Notes under the pieces: model-generated
What the model was told of the DNA's origin: nothing
Seen by the model: the letters and a program-made list of their open reading frames with translations, nothing else
Databases searched by the model: none
Assembly: GCA_017555025.1 (NCBI GenBank)
Contig: JAFZHC010000053.1
Location: forward strand, 1-64,000
Direction of reading: 5' to 3'
DNA: 64,000 bases
Origin: Akkermansia sp.
GTDB lineage: Bacteria; Verrucomicrobiota; Verrucomicrobiia; Verrucomicrobiales; Akkermansiaceae
Position numbers and translations under genes: made by a program
In this document: piece after piece, positions 1 to 9,319 of the stretch
Layout: each line of letters starts with the position of its first letter
How positions within the stretch are numbered: the stretch's first letter is position 1

Positions 1-115
1 AGGGCATGGTAGGACTTTTGTCCTCCATGCTCAATTCTTTTATCGGGCTATTGAGTATCTTTTGCTCTCTCTTATGCCAATATCGACGTCTTTTTCTACT
101 CCGGGAATGGGACAT
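1..115 (-). CDS. partial basic ORF downstream of hsdS, runs off the window
   Basis: An open frame begins with ATG at 115, nine bases after the hsdS stop, and stays open to base 1 (38 codons). The start of the product is very basic (MSHSRSRKRRRYWHKRE). I do not recognise it. The spacing would suit a last gene of the hsd operon, but no Shine-Dalgarno site is visible and a hairpin lies inside it, so it may be chance. Confidence 0.3.
   Translation of the reverse strand, partial: MSHSRSRKRRRYWHKREQKILNSPIKELSMEDKSPTMP
4..30. repeat. near-perfect inverted repeat at the window edge
   Basis: GCATGG-T-AGGAC, loop TTTT, GTCCT-CCATGC forms an 11-bp stem with one bulged T. There is no clear T-run on either side inside the window, so terminator function is uncertain. 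It lies just beyond hsdS on the side where invertible specificity cassettes are sometimes found. Confidence 0.4.
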
Positions 116-124
116 GCCCACACT

Positions 125-1231
125 TTATAACGAAGAGCCAAGATTCTGAATGGTAAATTTTGATTTGTCGAGCTGTTGAGCGAACTTCTCAAATGTCATT
201 TGCAAGGACAGGGGAGGAACCATTATATCAGAATCAAGAATTCTGTTTGGAGACGTATGATGAACTGTCGACCCTGTAGCAGTTGCTACGATTCTGCGTC
301 TGTATTCATCTGTCCGCATATAATGAAAAACGAAACTTTTGCTTAATTCGGAAGATAGTTCTACGAGACCAATACGCTGATTATGGAGGTAAACTCTACT
401 AGAATTTTCAGGAATTATAGCAGCATAACCTAATGTATCAGCTTCTTTACTAAGGTCTGTCATCGTCACTATTAAGCTTCCAGGAGCTAAAACATATTCA
501 TCAGGATAAGTCCCAGAATAGAACCTACATTCATTTTCTTGAAAGCCTCCTCCTATTTTAAAATTGCCCGGAGTTACCAATACTATGCGATTGTCGTTAT
601 AAGAGAAATACTCTCCTTTAAAAGCAAATCCATGCTTTATAGTAGCACACTCCTTTAATTTCTTTACCGGAAAGAAAGAAGAGTTAACCTGTCCGAACAG
701 CTCGATAAATTGAGATTTGACCAGTTCATCAGTTGCTCGAAGTAAGGAGTTGTAGCTCTTTCGAGTTTGCTCTATTGACCACAAAACATCAGCTAATTTG
801 CGCTGTTCTCCCTCGCTTGCCGGTAACTCAAACTCATAATTCTTCAGATGCTCCCATTTTACACGGGGAGATAAAGAACCGGCAGAACGACCGACAGCAA
901 AATCAAAGAGGGCATCATTTTGAATTACAAACGGCAAAAGCTCTGGAATAATACGACCGGGGATAGCTTCGATGACTGTAATATCTCCCGAACAAATCCC
1001 ATCAAAAGGAGCAACAGCCGCTTTCTTTAGATATGCACGACGTCTACCAAAAAGAACGTGTCCTTTACGGAATACTTTGGAAAAAGTGTTGTCCGTAGAC
1101 TCACTCCATTGAGACAATGTAATGCATTCTGGCTCCAAGTGCTCCAGACCCACGATGGGATAGTCACTCTTATCCCCCTTGCAGGTTTCTTTGTGCTCCT
1201 TAGCAACGTCTCCAAGTCGAACTCTACTCAT
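125..1231 (-). CDS. hsdS: type I restriction-modification specificity subunit HsdS
   Basis: This subunit chooses the bipartite DNA target of the type I enzyme and bridges the methylase subunits. The 368-residue product has the usual plan: a first target-recognition domain, a central conserved helix around residues 145-180 (ATDELVKSQFIELFG), a second target-recognition domain, and a C-terminal helix (FAQQLDKSK). Length is normal for an intact two-domain HsdS. I chose the ATG at 1231 rather than 1261 because GAGGA lies 8 nt upstream and this start leaves only 4 nt after the hsdM stop. It is the last recognised gene of the hsd operon. The target sequence cannot be read from the protein. Confidence 0.93.
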   Translation of the reverse strand: MSRVRLGDVAKEHKETCKGDKSDYPIVGLEHLEPECITLSQWSESTDNTFSKVFRKGHVLFGRRRAYLKKAAVAPFDGICSGDITVIEAIPGRIIPELLPFVIQNDALFDFAVGRSAGSLSPRVKWEHLKNYEFELPASEGEQRKLADVLWSIEQTRKSYNSLLRATDELVKSQFIELFGQVNSSFFPVKKLKECATIKHGFAFKGEYFSYNDNRIVLVTPGNFKIGGGFQENECRFYSGTYPDEYVLAPGSLIVTMTDLSKEADTLGYAAIIPENSSRVYLHNQRIGLVELSSELSKSFVFHYMRTDEYRRRIVATATGSTVHHTSPNRILDSDIMVPPLSLQMTFEKFAQQLDKSKFTIQNLGSSL

Positions 1232-1235
1232 GATT

Positions 1236-2723
1236 TTATTCCTCGGTGGGGAGTAACTCATTTAATTTTGCATAGCTGGCCTTCATATTATCGGAGGCCG
1301 TTAACCATCGTTGATACAGTACAGAAACAGGCTCAGCCATATCCGGAGATTCTTCCGTCTCAGGTTTGACGTAAAGGGCAATATTCAGAGAATAGTCATT
1401 ATGGCCGACATCATCAATGTTGACTTTACGGGCGAAGCCTTCCACGGATTCATATTTTTCATAGGCCTGAGCAATCTTGAGGATATGCTCTTCATCAAGA
1501 TAACTTTGAGCATTCTTGCGCTCTACCTCATTGACTGCATTGATGAACAGGATTTGGCCCTTGCGTTCATGTGCTTTTGTCGTGCGGCAAATGAGAATGC
1601 ACGCCTCCATAGGGGAATTGTAGAACAGATTGGCACCGAGGCCAATCACACATTCCACGAGGTCGCGGCGCACCAGCTGTTCGCGCATGTTCTTCTCCTC
1701 GTTGCGGAACAGCACACCATGCGGCAGCAGGATAGCACAACGCCCGGAACCGGGTTTCAGACTGGCAAGGATGTGCTGAATGAACGCATAATCAGCGCGG
1801 CCTTGCGGGGGCACGCCTAAGAAATTGCGGCCATACTTATCTTGTTCAAATGCAGCCCTATTCCATTGGCTGATTGAATACGGAGGGTTGGCCAAGCAGA
1901 GGTCGAACTGCTGGAGCTTGCCATACTCAATGAACGCCGGATTTTCCAGAGTATCGCCATTGATAATGGAGAAGTCTTTCACGCCATGCAGGAAAAGATT
2001 CATCTTTCCGATGGCGGAAGTAAGCGCGTTGATTTCCTGTCCATATACAGCCACATTGCGCCACTCCTTCTTCTGGGTTTTGAGGTAGGCGATAGCGGAT
2101 ATGAGCATGCCCGCACTTCCGCAGGTTGGGTCATAGATGGATTCGCCGGACTCCGGTTTGAGCATCTCGGTCATCAGATGCACCACGGTACGATTAGTGT
2201 AGAACTCCTGGGCCGTGTGACCACTATCGTCAGCAAATTTCTTGATGAGATACTCATAGCCTTGGCCCAGTTCGTCTTCCGGGCAATTTGCGATAGAAAG
2301 AGTCTTGGAACTGAAATGCTCCAATAAATCTTTCAACAGACGGTCCGGCAGGCGGTTTTTATTTGTCCAAGAACCGTCACCAAACACGCCTTGCAGCTTA
2401 TCTATATTGGCTTGTTCGACCTTGCGGAAGGCCTCGACAATAGCCACACCTACATTCTCCGAAACATTGCGAACATCATTCCAGTGGTAGCCCTTGGGGA
2501 CTACAAAGGTATGCAGTTCCGTTTCATCAAAATCTGCAGCGTCTTCGCCATATTCAGCCAAGGCTTTTTCCGTCTCTTCGTCGTATACGTCGCAGATACG
2601 CTTGAAGAAAAGCAAGGGGAAAATATACTGCTTGTATGCCCCGGCATCAATGTTGGTGCGGAGAAGAACTGCAGAGTTCCAGAGGTAGGACTTAAGCTCT
2701 TCCAAAGACAGACGTTTACTCAT
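1236..2723 (-). CDS. hsdM: type I methylase subunit HsdM, second copy (M2)
   Basis: N6-adenine DNA methyltransferase subunit, 495 residues. It has the helical N-terminal HsdM domain (AYKQYIFPLLFFKRICD), AdoMet motif I as DPTCGSAGM and catalytic motif IV as NPPY, so it looks catalytically intact. It is clearly related to, but strongly diverged from, the HsdM encoded directly upstream (2716-4242). The start at 2723 is favoured over 2729 because AAGGAGG lies 8 nt upstream; the gene overlaps the preceding hsdM by 8 nt, so translation is probably coupled. Motif I differs from the usual DPACGTGG form. Two non-identical HsdM genes in one hsd operon is unusual. Confidence 0.93.
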   Translation of the reverse strand: MSKRLSLEELKSYLWNSAVLLRTNIDAGAYKQYIFPLLFFKRICDVYDEETEKALAEYGEDAADFDETELHTFVVPKGYHWNDVRNVSENVGVAIVEAFRKVEQANIDKLQGVFGDGSWTNKNRLPDRLLKDLLEHFSSKTLSIANCPEDELGQGYEYLIKKFADDSGHTAQEFYTNRTVVHLMTEMLKPESGESIYDPTCGSAGMLISAIAYLKTQKKEWRNVAVYGQEINALTSAIGKMNLFLHGVKDFSIINGDTLENPAFIEYGKLQQFDLCLANPPYSISQWNRAAFEQDKYGRNFLGVPPQGRADYAFIQHILASLKPGSGRCAILLPHGVLFRNEEKNMREQLVRRDLVECVIGLGANLFYNSPMEACILICRTTKAHERKGQILFINAVNEVERKNAQSYLDEEHILKIAQAYEKYESVEGFARKVNIDDVGHNDYSLNIALYVKPETEESPDMAEPVSVLYQRWLTASDNMKASYAKLNELLPTEE

Positions 2724-4242
2724 GGACATAGCCTCCTTCCTGTAGTAGTTGTTTCATTTTTTCTTCAGCGGCAAGCATGGCCTGATAAGCCTCAAAGTAT
2801 TGGCGCCGGATTTCTGCCGGGGGCAGTGTTTCCTGTTGTTTTTTCTCGATGTAATTATTGATGGCAAGAGTATAGTCTTTATCCTCAATTTCTTTCAGAG
2901 TCACTATCTGAGAATACTCCAGTACATCCTTGTAGTCGGTATAGAGGGAGAACACCTTTTGAATATCCTCCTCGGTCATGATATTCTGAGCACGCTGTGG
3001 CGTGTAGATACGAGACGCGTCAATCAAGCATACGCGGCCCTTATGTTCATGTCTCTTCGCAGCATTCAGGAACAGAATGCAAGCCGAAACGCCGGTGGAG
3101 TAGAATACGCCACTGGTCAGAGTAATGACGGCCTCCAAAAGGTCAGATTTTACCAACTCCGTGCGAATCTGTTTTTCCTTGCCACAGCGGAACAGCACGC
3201 CTTGAGGCAAAACAACGGCGCAACGGCCCTTTTCCGGGTTCATGGATTTAACCATGTGCTGGAGCCACGCAAAATCGCCGTTTGAGTCCGTAGGACAGCC
3301 CCAAAGATTTCTCCCGTAGATATCAGAGCTAAACTGGTCTGCGCCCCAGTTTTTGAGCGAAAACGGGGGATTTGCCACCACGCAATCGAAAGTCTTGAGA
3401 GCTCCGCCTTCCAGATAGTTGGGGCTTCTCAGGGTATCGCCCTGGGTCACTCTGAAATCACGGGCATCATGGAGGAACAAGTTCATTCTCGCAATAGCAG
3501 AGGTCGCAAGATTCTTTTCCTGACCATAGATGCGCCCGTACGATAAGCGACTGCCCTTCATGTAGCGGATGGCCTCTATCAGCATGCCGCCGGTACCGCA
3601 AGCCGGGTCATATACAGTTTCTCCAGCCTGCGGATTCAGTAACATAATCAGCAGCTTGACAATGGTGCGAGGGGTATAGAACTCGCCCGCGTTTTTCTTG
3701 GCTAAGTCAGCAAACTTTTTGATAAGGAACTCATAGCTGTCACCCATCACGTCGGCATCGTAATTCTCATTGCCTACTTTGATTTTGGACATGTGCTCGA
3801 CAAGATTCTTGAGTCGCTCGTCTGAGAGTTTTGTCTTGTCGGTCCAGTTGGCATCATCAAAACTACTGAAAACCCCGCTTAAAGTGTCGGGATTGGCGCG
3901 TTCTATGCCGTTCATAGCATTAACGATAGCTACACCTACATTTTCACTCGTTTCGCGGAGCTTTCTCCATCGGCATTCCTCCGGAACTACGAATCTGTAA
4001 TTTTCAGCAAAAGACGCTACCTCTTCATCGCCTTCGGCCAGCTCCAACGCTTCCATGCGCTCCTCTTCGAAGACATCGCACAATCTCTTGTAGAATAACA
4101 GCGGAGTGACGTAGCTCTTGTATTCGTCCTGATTGATGGGCCCCCTCAAAATGTTGCACGCCTCATACAGATGACTGAACAGCTTTTGACTCGTTGTTTC
4201 TTCCGTTTGCGGAGAAAACAACGGCAATTCTATTTGTTCCAT
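2716..4242 (-). CDS. hsdM: type I methylase subunit HsdM, first copy (M1)
   Basis: N6-adenine DNA methyltransferase subunit, 508 residues from the ATG at 4242 (a TTG at 4254 is possible but poorly placed). N-terminal HsdM helical domain near residues 25-165 (EYKSYVTPLLFYKRLCD), AdoMet motif I DPACGTGGM at about 216-224, catalytic NPPF at about 295-298, and the FYTPR motif typical of HsdM before motif I. It follows hsdR by 20 nt and overlaps the second hsdM. Its motifs are closer to canonical HsdM than those of the second copy, so it may be the ancestral partner of this HsdS, with the second copy recruited or duplicated. That history is inference. Confidence 0.94.
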   Translation of the reverse strand: MEQIELPLFSPQTEETTSQKLFSHLYEACNILRGPINQDEYKSYVTPLLFYKRLCDVFEEERMEALELAEGDEEVASFAENYRFVVPEECRWRKLRETSENVGVAIVNAMNGIERANPDTLSGVFSSFDDANWTDKTKLSDERLKNLVEHMSKIKVGNENYDADVMGDSYEFLIKKFADLAKKNAGEFYTPRTIVKLLIMLLNPQAGETVYDPACGTGGMLIEAIRYMKGSRLSYGRIYGQEKNLATSAIARMNLFLHDARDFRVTQGDTLRSPNYLEGGALKTFDCVVANPPFSLKNWGADQFSSDIYGRNLWGCPTDSNGDFAWLQHMVKSMNPEKGRCAVVLPQGVLFRCGKEKQIRTELVKSDLLEAVITLTSGVFYSTGVSACILFLNAAKRHEHKGRVCLIDASRIYTPQRAQNIMTEEDIQKVFSLYTDYKDVLEYSQIVTLKEIEDKDYTLAINNYIEKKQQETLPPAEIRRQYFEAYQAMLAAEEKMKQLLQEGGYVHE

Positions 4243-4262
4243 ACCTTTATCCAATTCCTCGA

Positions 4263-7187
4263 TTAGTAATACTGCTCTATGTACCCGTACGCCTTATCAA
4301 AGACAGACTGGTCTTTGATTTTGTACTTAATCCACACAATGCTCCTGAGTGCCTTCTTGATTTCCTGTCTTCCGGCGGTTGTGTTCTGCCAGCCGTCGAA
4401 ACGCACTATTTTTACGATGGAATCAATGTCAGCGACCACGCGCTCCACGATAACCGGAGTTTCATGATTTTTGACTCCGTTGAAAAGCTCCGTAAGTGCT
4501 GCCTTCCCCTTATCAATTTCTTCCTTGGGTACTACTTCTTTTTCAGCTTGCGCAGCTTCCTTGGCAAGCTCCAGAAGGAGCTTCAGGAACTCAATACTGG
4601 TAAGAAGTCCCTGTTCGTGTTTATCGCGCAGAGCTTGCAGTTTTTCTCCCAACTTAATGAACTTGGGGTCTTTGCTATGCTTTTGAATCTTAGCAACAAG
4701 ATTGATTTCAATTTCCTTGGTCTTCTTGCGCATTTTTTCCTGATTGGAAAGGAAATCATCAATCAAGTCGGGAGTCAGCGAAATAATATCCACGTTCTCA
4801 TCTGCTTCACCTACATCTACATGCTGATGAATCAAATCAATTGTCTTTTTACCCAGAGCCGCCCATATCAGCGCACCTCGGTTGTCCGTGGGCTTGATGG
4901 ATTCGTAGACTCTGGAAAGCCATCTATAATCCACCTTGTACGGAGCCAGACAAGAATCCGGAGAAAGCGCATTCCACGCGCGATTGAGCACGCGATAATC
5001 AGCAGCAAAAGCATCTTTCTTCTCATTGGTCGGCACGCATTCCTGCGCGGCCATGAGTCCCTCCCATCCTTCTACTGTACGGTCAACGCCGGGGAAATAT
5101 TCAAGGCACTTGGTCATCAATCCCGGGAGAAGCTTCTTCACCTCCTCGATATTGGTAATGATGCTGCGCATGCCTTTCTCATCAAAGTCAAGGGCGCGAG
5201 CCACGTCATCGAAGATGCCAATGTAGTCAACAATTAGCCCAAAAGTCTTGCCTTGGTCAAAAGTGCGATTGGTGCGGCAAATGGCTTGCAGCAGGTTAAC
5301 ATCGCGCATGGGTTTGTCCAAGTACATGGCCTGCAATACCGGAGCATCGAAGCCGGTGAGTAGTTTCGCCGTAACGATTACGAACTTGAGCTTGCTGGCC
5401 GGGTCTCGGAAAACATCGAGCAATTTGCCTTCCGCGTCACGATCTCGCCTGTATTCCTTGTATCGGTCCTCCTTGTCATTATTGGTATGCATGACAATAG
5501 TGGAGGCTTCCTCTCCGACCAGTTCGTCCAGGACCTTCTTGTACATCAGGCAGCATTCGCGGTCATAGACAACAATCTGAGCTTTGTAGCCGTTAGGTTC
5601 AATCTTCTCGCGGAAATGCTTGACGATGTGCTCGCATACTTTGCGGATTCTCTTCGGCTCATACATGATGGCCTTTAGATTCACGCGGCGGGAAAGCTCG
5701 TTTTTCTCATCCTTGGTGAGTCCTGCTTCGTCCGTCATTTCGTCAAAAGCGGCATCAAGCTGTTCTCTGTTTACCCGGAGCTCAACCGGTACCGGCTCAA
5801 AGTGGAGAGGCAAAGTAGCACCATCTCGGATAGAATCTGAGAATGAGTATTTGCTCATGTAGCCGGAGCGGTCTTCGGTGGCTCCGAAGGTAGCAAAGGT
5901 GTTCTTATCAATACGATTGATAGGCGTACCAGTCAATCCGAAGAAGAAAGCATTGGGGAGAGCCAAACGCATACGCTCGCCCAGATTGCCCTCCTGTGTG
6001 CGGTGGGCTTCGTCCACCATCACAATGATGTTGTCTCGGGTATTCAACACCGTCTCGACTTCTCCGAATTTAAAGATGGTCGTAATCAGAATTTTGCGAG
6101 TATCTGCTGTGAAGAAGCTGGATAATTCTTCCTTGGTAGATGCGCTGCTCAGATTGGGGATGTCGGACGCATTAAATGTGGCCGTAATCTGAGTTTCCAA
6201 GTCGATACGGTCGTCAACAATCACCACAGTCGGATTCTTCAGCTCCGGCATCATGCGGAGCTTTTGCGCAGCAAATACCATCAGCAGGGATTTGCCGGAG
6301 CCTTGGAAGTGCCAAATCAATCCTTTTTTAGGATAACCAGCCACCACGCGCTGAATGAGCAGATTGACCCCTTCATATTGCTGGTATCGGCTGATGATTT
6401 TGTACTTGCGATGTTTTTTATCCGTAGCGAACAGCGTGAAGAACTGGAAAATGTCCATCACTCGCTCCGGTGTAATCATGTCTGCGACGCTGATTCGCAC
6501 ATCGGACAGATGGCCTTCCTTTTTGTGCTTTGGAGTATGCCAAGGGCCCCACAGATTCACAGGCATTTTGATGGAACCGTAGCGGAAGCATTTTCCTTCT
6601 GTGGCAAAGTTGAAGATATTTGTCACGAACATCTGCGGTACGCTCTGCTCGTATGCTGCAATATCGTTAACGCCATCCACCCACGTGATTGCGGCCCGAA
6701 CCGGTGTTTTCAGTTCACCGATGGCCACCGGGAAGCCATTGACCAAAAGAACAATATCAAACCGCTTGCCGCCTTCAACCTGCGGATACACCCACTGATT
6801 GGTCACAACATATTCATTTTGAGCCAAAGCTTCTTTAGTCATTGTGCCAAAGAAGCGGATGGGAGTCATGCGACCATCTTTGCCGAACGGATAGGAGTTC
6901 TCCTCAAATACAAGCTTCTTGAAAAGCTCGTTCTGCGTCACAAGATTATGAGGCTGGACTGAAAGAATTAGACTGCGGAGCTTGTAAATAACCTCGTCTG
7001 CCCGAGATGGTTCCACTGCTATTTCCGGATTCAGTCGGATAAGAGCATCTTTGACCATCTTTTCGACCAAGACATCAGAATGCATACGCAGTAAGTCATC
7101 GGCAGGAATGTACTTCCAGCCGTTGGCTATCAACGTATCAATGAGCATGGACTCGACTGTGTTATCTTCATTAAAGGGCTCAGGCAT
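4263..7187 (-). CDS. hsdR: type I restriction endonuclease subunit HsdR
   Basis: Motor and nuclease subunit that translocates and cuts DNA lacking the cognate methylation. The 974-residue product begins with a PD-(D/E)XK nuclease domain: FDIV with D144 and GELK with E158 and K160. A superfamily 2 helicase core follows, with Walker A QGSGKS near 295-300 and DEAH at 392-395, and later helicase motifs such as TAKLLTGFDAP and QAICRTNR. The C-terminal helical region binds the methylase in known relatives. All catalytic motifs are present and length is normal. It is the first gene of the operon, 20 nt before hsdM. Confidence 0.96.
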   Translation of the reverse strand: MPEPFNEDNTVESMLIDTLIANGWKYIPADDLLRMHSDVLVEKMVKDALIRLNPEIAVEPSRADEVIYKLRSLILSVQPHNLVTQNELFKKLVFEENSYPFGKDGRMTPIRFFGTMTKEALAQNEYVVTNQWVYPQVEGGKRFDIVLLVNGFPVAIGELKTPVRAAITWVDGVNDIAAYEQSVPQMFVTNIFNFATEGKCFRYGSIKMPVNLWGPWHTPKHKKEGHLSDVRISVADMITPERVMDIFQFFTLFATDKKHRKYKIISRYQQYEGVNLLIQRVVAGYPKKGLIWHFQGSGKSLLMVFAAQKLRMMPELKNPTVVIVDDRIDLETQITATFNASDIPNLSSASTKEELSSFFTADTRKILITTIFKFGEVETVLNTRDNIIVMVDEAHRTQEGNLGERMRLALPNAFFFGLTGTPINRIDKNTFATFGATEDRSGYMSKYSFSDSIRDGATLPLHFEPVPVELRVNREQLDAAFDEMTDEAGLTKDEKNELSRRVNLKAIMYEPKRIRKVCEHIVKHFREKIEPNGYKAQIVVYDRECCLMYKKVLDELVGEEASTIVMHTNNDKEDRYKEYRRDRDAEGKLLDVFRDPASKLKFVIVTAKLLTGFDAPVLQAMYLDKPMRDVNLLQAICRTNRTFDQGKTFGLIVDYIGIFDDVARALDFDEKGMRSIITNIEEVKKLLPGLMTKCLEYFPGVDRTVEGWEGLMAAQECVPTNEKKDAFAADYRVLNRAWNALSPDSCLAPYKVDYRWLSRVYESIKPTDNRGALIWAALGKKTIDLIHQHVDVGEADENVDIISLTPDLIDDFLSNQEKMRKKTKEIEINLVAKIQKHSKDPKFIKLGEKLQALRDKHEQGLLTSIEFLKLLLELAKEAAQAEKEVVPKEEIDKGKAALTELFNGVKNHETPVIVERVVADIDSIVKIVRFDGWQNTTAGRQEIKKALRSIVWIKYKIKDQSVFDKAYGYIEQYY

Positions 7188-7201
7188 GACGGAACGCGAG
7201 A

Positions 7202-7230
7202 ATTATACCATGAAGGAGCCCATGTTGAAA
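7202..7230 (-). promoter_or_regulatory. predicted hsd operon promoter
   Basis: Reading the minus strand, a consensus -10 TATAAT (7202-7207) ends 14 nt before the hsdR ATG. The -35 is weak (TTTCAA at 17 nt). The leader would be only about 7-8 nt and lacks a Shine-Dalgarno site, unlike the genes inside the operon. Confidence 0.45.
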
Positions 7231-7335
7231 GTGAAAACAAGCTTATTCTAAGATTTTTTGGTAGGTGGATGGAGCTTTTACCCGTAAATGATATTTACCT
7301 CGGAGCGTTTTATCTACAAAACGACATCCAAGAGC

Positions 7336-7478
7336 CTAGGAAGCTCCGCCGGTGGAGCCCTTGGTCTGCCGGGTGCGGGTCATGGTCTTGCGGGTGGTGT
7401 TTAGTGCGTTGGTTACAGTTCGGCCAGAATCTTGCGGAACTCGCTCATGGGGTACGCCCCGGTCATGCTGATATCCAT
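7336..7478 (-). pseudogene. possible decayed small gene
   Basis: From ATG at 7478 a 21-residue frame reads MDISMTGAYPMSEFRKILAEL and stops at 7413. A second minus-strand frame just downstream stays open to 7336 and contains RTRQTKGSTGG. The two together look like one short gene broken by a frameshift, but I recognise neither part and a chance origin is possible. Confidence 0.22.
7357..7379. repeat. 23-bp direct repeat, left copy
   Basis: Identical over 23 bp to 9320-9342, in the same orientation and GC-rich in an AT-rich setting. The two copies flank the MATE transporter gene. On the minus strand both encode RTRQTKG after a Met two codons upstream. Confidence 0.75.
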
Positions 7479-7940
7479 GTTTTAAAATTAGTTTTAACAC
7501 CGCCACAACACATTAAATATCTCACATTTATAACCCAATCGGGATGAGAAAATCGAAAAAAATATTTACAATCTTATCTATAAGTAGTAAAATCCGGCTG
7601 ATTTTTTTCTATGTTGACAGGAAAATCCAGTTTTGCAGTGGTTCTTTTGGATGTTGGGCTTAAAGTACGTTATGTTACCTGTGTGAATAATTCGGATAGT
7701 GAGCTCTTCGTATATGAACTTCGATAAGAAGAAAAATCTGCGAATGCTGTATTTGATTTTCCATGACCACTTCCCGGCTTCGGGAGCTGCCTAGTCTTGC
7801 AGGTCGTGCTTTCGCGTTGATTTTGTCCATTCTCTGCGAATATAATGGATTAATTTTCGATAACTTAAGCCGTTTTTCATGCCTAATTTTACACCATCCG
7901 TTCGTATCGCACCCCACATAAGCAATCGACACTTTAGCTC

Positions 7941-9272
7941 ATGAGTATACAATTATCAGATCATTTTACCTATCGTAGGCTGTCAGCATTTGTCATTCCG
8001 ACAATTGCGATGATGGTGCTGACCTCAGTATACACGATGGTAGATGCCCTGTTTATTTCACACTATGTCGGCGACATTGCCTTAGCGGCGGTCAATTTTG
8101 TTTTTCCCGTTATTATGTTGCTCGGTGGTCTGGGATTCATGTTTGGCACCGGAGGAACTGCTCTTGTGGCTAAAACATTAGGACAAAAGGACAATACTCG
8201 AGCCAGACAATATTTTACTCAAATAACATTATTGGCAGTTTTGCTGGGGTGCGCTATGGCCGGCATGGGTATTTTGTTACTTCCACAAGTGTGCCTGATG
8301 CTGGGCGGTACAGACAAACTCATACCGGATGCCGTTTTGTATGGACGCATCATGCTGGCATTCCTGCCCTGTTGCATACTACAATGTTCATTTCAATCCT
8401 TGCTGGTGGCAGCAGAAAAACCAAAGATGGCATTCTGGTTAAGTGTAGCAGGTGGCGTTACCAATGTTGTGCTGGATTTGCTCTTTATTACTCTTTTTGA
8501 GTGGGGGTTAGCCGGTGCCGCACTAGCTACCGGCATGAGCCAAGCTGTTGCCGGGCTTGTTCCGGTGCTGTATTTCAGTAGACAGAATAATAGCCTGCTG
8601 CGCTTTGTTCGCACTAAGTTGGAGCTTCGGCCCATGATGCAAGCCTGCTGCAACGGAGCCTCTGAACTAGTTACCGGTATTTCAGCCTCTTTTATCGGCA
8701 TGCTTTATAACTATCAACTTTTGCAATACTATGGTGAGGATGGCGTGGCGGCCTATGGTGTCGTCATGTATGTAGCCTTCCTGTTTAGTTCCATTATTTT
8801 TGGGTATGATATGGGCAGCAGCCCCTTATTTGCCTACAACCATGGCGCAGAAAATCATAAAGAACTCCGTAACCTGTTCCGCAAGAGTCTGGTGTTGATA
8901 AGTAGCGGCGGTTTTATTCTTGGCGTGGCAGCAGTATCATTCTCCTATCCCCTTGCCTATCTGTTTGTCGGGTACAATGCCAACCTTACAGAACTGGCTC
9001 AGTATGCGTTCTGCGTGTTTTCCGTTTATTTTGCCCTTCATGGATTCAATATCTTTGCATCCGGCCTTTTTACAGCCATGAACAATGGATTCATCTCGGC
9101 GCTGATTGCCTTTTCTCGCACTTTTCTTTTTCAATCAGCAGCAGTCATACTGCTCCCTCTGTTGTTCGGCGCCGGCGGCATCTGGTGGAGTGCGGCTGCG
9201 GCAGAACTTCTGGCTCTGTTCATATCAGCCTTTTGTATACTCCGTTACCGCAAACGATATGGCTACCTATAA
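7941..9272 (+). CDS. MATE family multidrug or metabolite exporter
   Basis: Integral membrane antiporter of the MATE (MOP) superfamily, 443 residues with about 12 predicted hydrophobic helices, which is the family length. Family features include the start (RRLSAFVIPTIAMMVLTSVY) with DALFISHYVG and the duplicated six-helix halves. Family members use Na+ or H+ gradients to export cationic drugs and toxic metabolites; the substrate here cannot be told. It has no operon partner. No promoter of the type seen elsewhere in the window is visible upstream. A 23-bp direct repeat flanks the gene on both sides, which may mark an inserted unit. Confidence 0.92.
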   Translation: MSIQLSDHFTYRRLSAFVIPTIAMMVLTSVYTMVDALFISHYVGDIALAAVNFVFPVIMLLGGLGFMFGTGGTALVAKTLGQKDNTRARQYFTQITLLAVLLGCAMAGMGILLLPQVCLMLGGTDKLIPDAVLYGRIMLAFLPCCILQCSFQSLLVAAEKPKMAFWLSVAGGVTNVVLDLLFITLFEWGLAGAALATGMSQAVAGLVPVLYFSRQNNSLLRFVRTKLELRPMMQACCNGASELVTGISASFIGMLYNYQLLQYYGEDGVAAYGVVMYVAFLFSSIIFGYDMGSSPLFAYNHGAENHKELRNLFRKSLVLISSGGFILGVAAVSFSYPLAYLFVGYNANLTELAQYAFCVFSVYFALHGFNIFASGLFTAMNNGFISALIAFSRTFLFQSAAVILLPLLFGAGGIWWSAAAAELLALFISAFCILRYRKRYGYL

Positions 9273-9319
9273 GGCTCCTACCTGCCTATGAGCACAACAG
9301 GCAAATGATTTGTTGGGGT

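Larger units (their letters stand above)
7188..7940. other. gene-poor junction between the hsd operon and the MATE gene
   Basis: About 750 bp without a convincing gene. It holds the hsd promoter, a decayed minus-strand ORF (7336-7478) and one copy of a 23-bp repeat found again beyond the MATE gene. The right half (7490-7940) is AT-rich; a minus-strand frame of 85 codons there shows no recognisable feature and is not called. Confidence 0.5.

Noticed and set aside
7320..7400. Minus-strand peptide MTRTRQTKGSTGGAS resembles the tail of eukaryotic histone H3 (start ARTKQTA, later STGG).
   Set aside because: Fifteen residues ending in a stop, made from a GC-rich repeat; the likeness is best explained by chance and no further histone-like sequence follows.
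7675..7932. 85-codon minus-strand frame between the hsd operon and MATE.
   Set aside because: Weak composition, no ribosome site or promoter, and no recognisable feature; left as non-coding.
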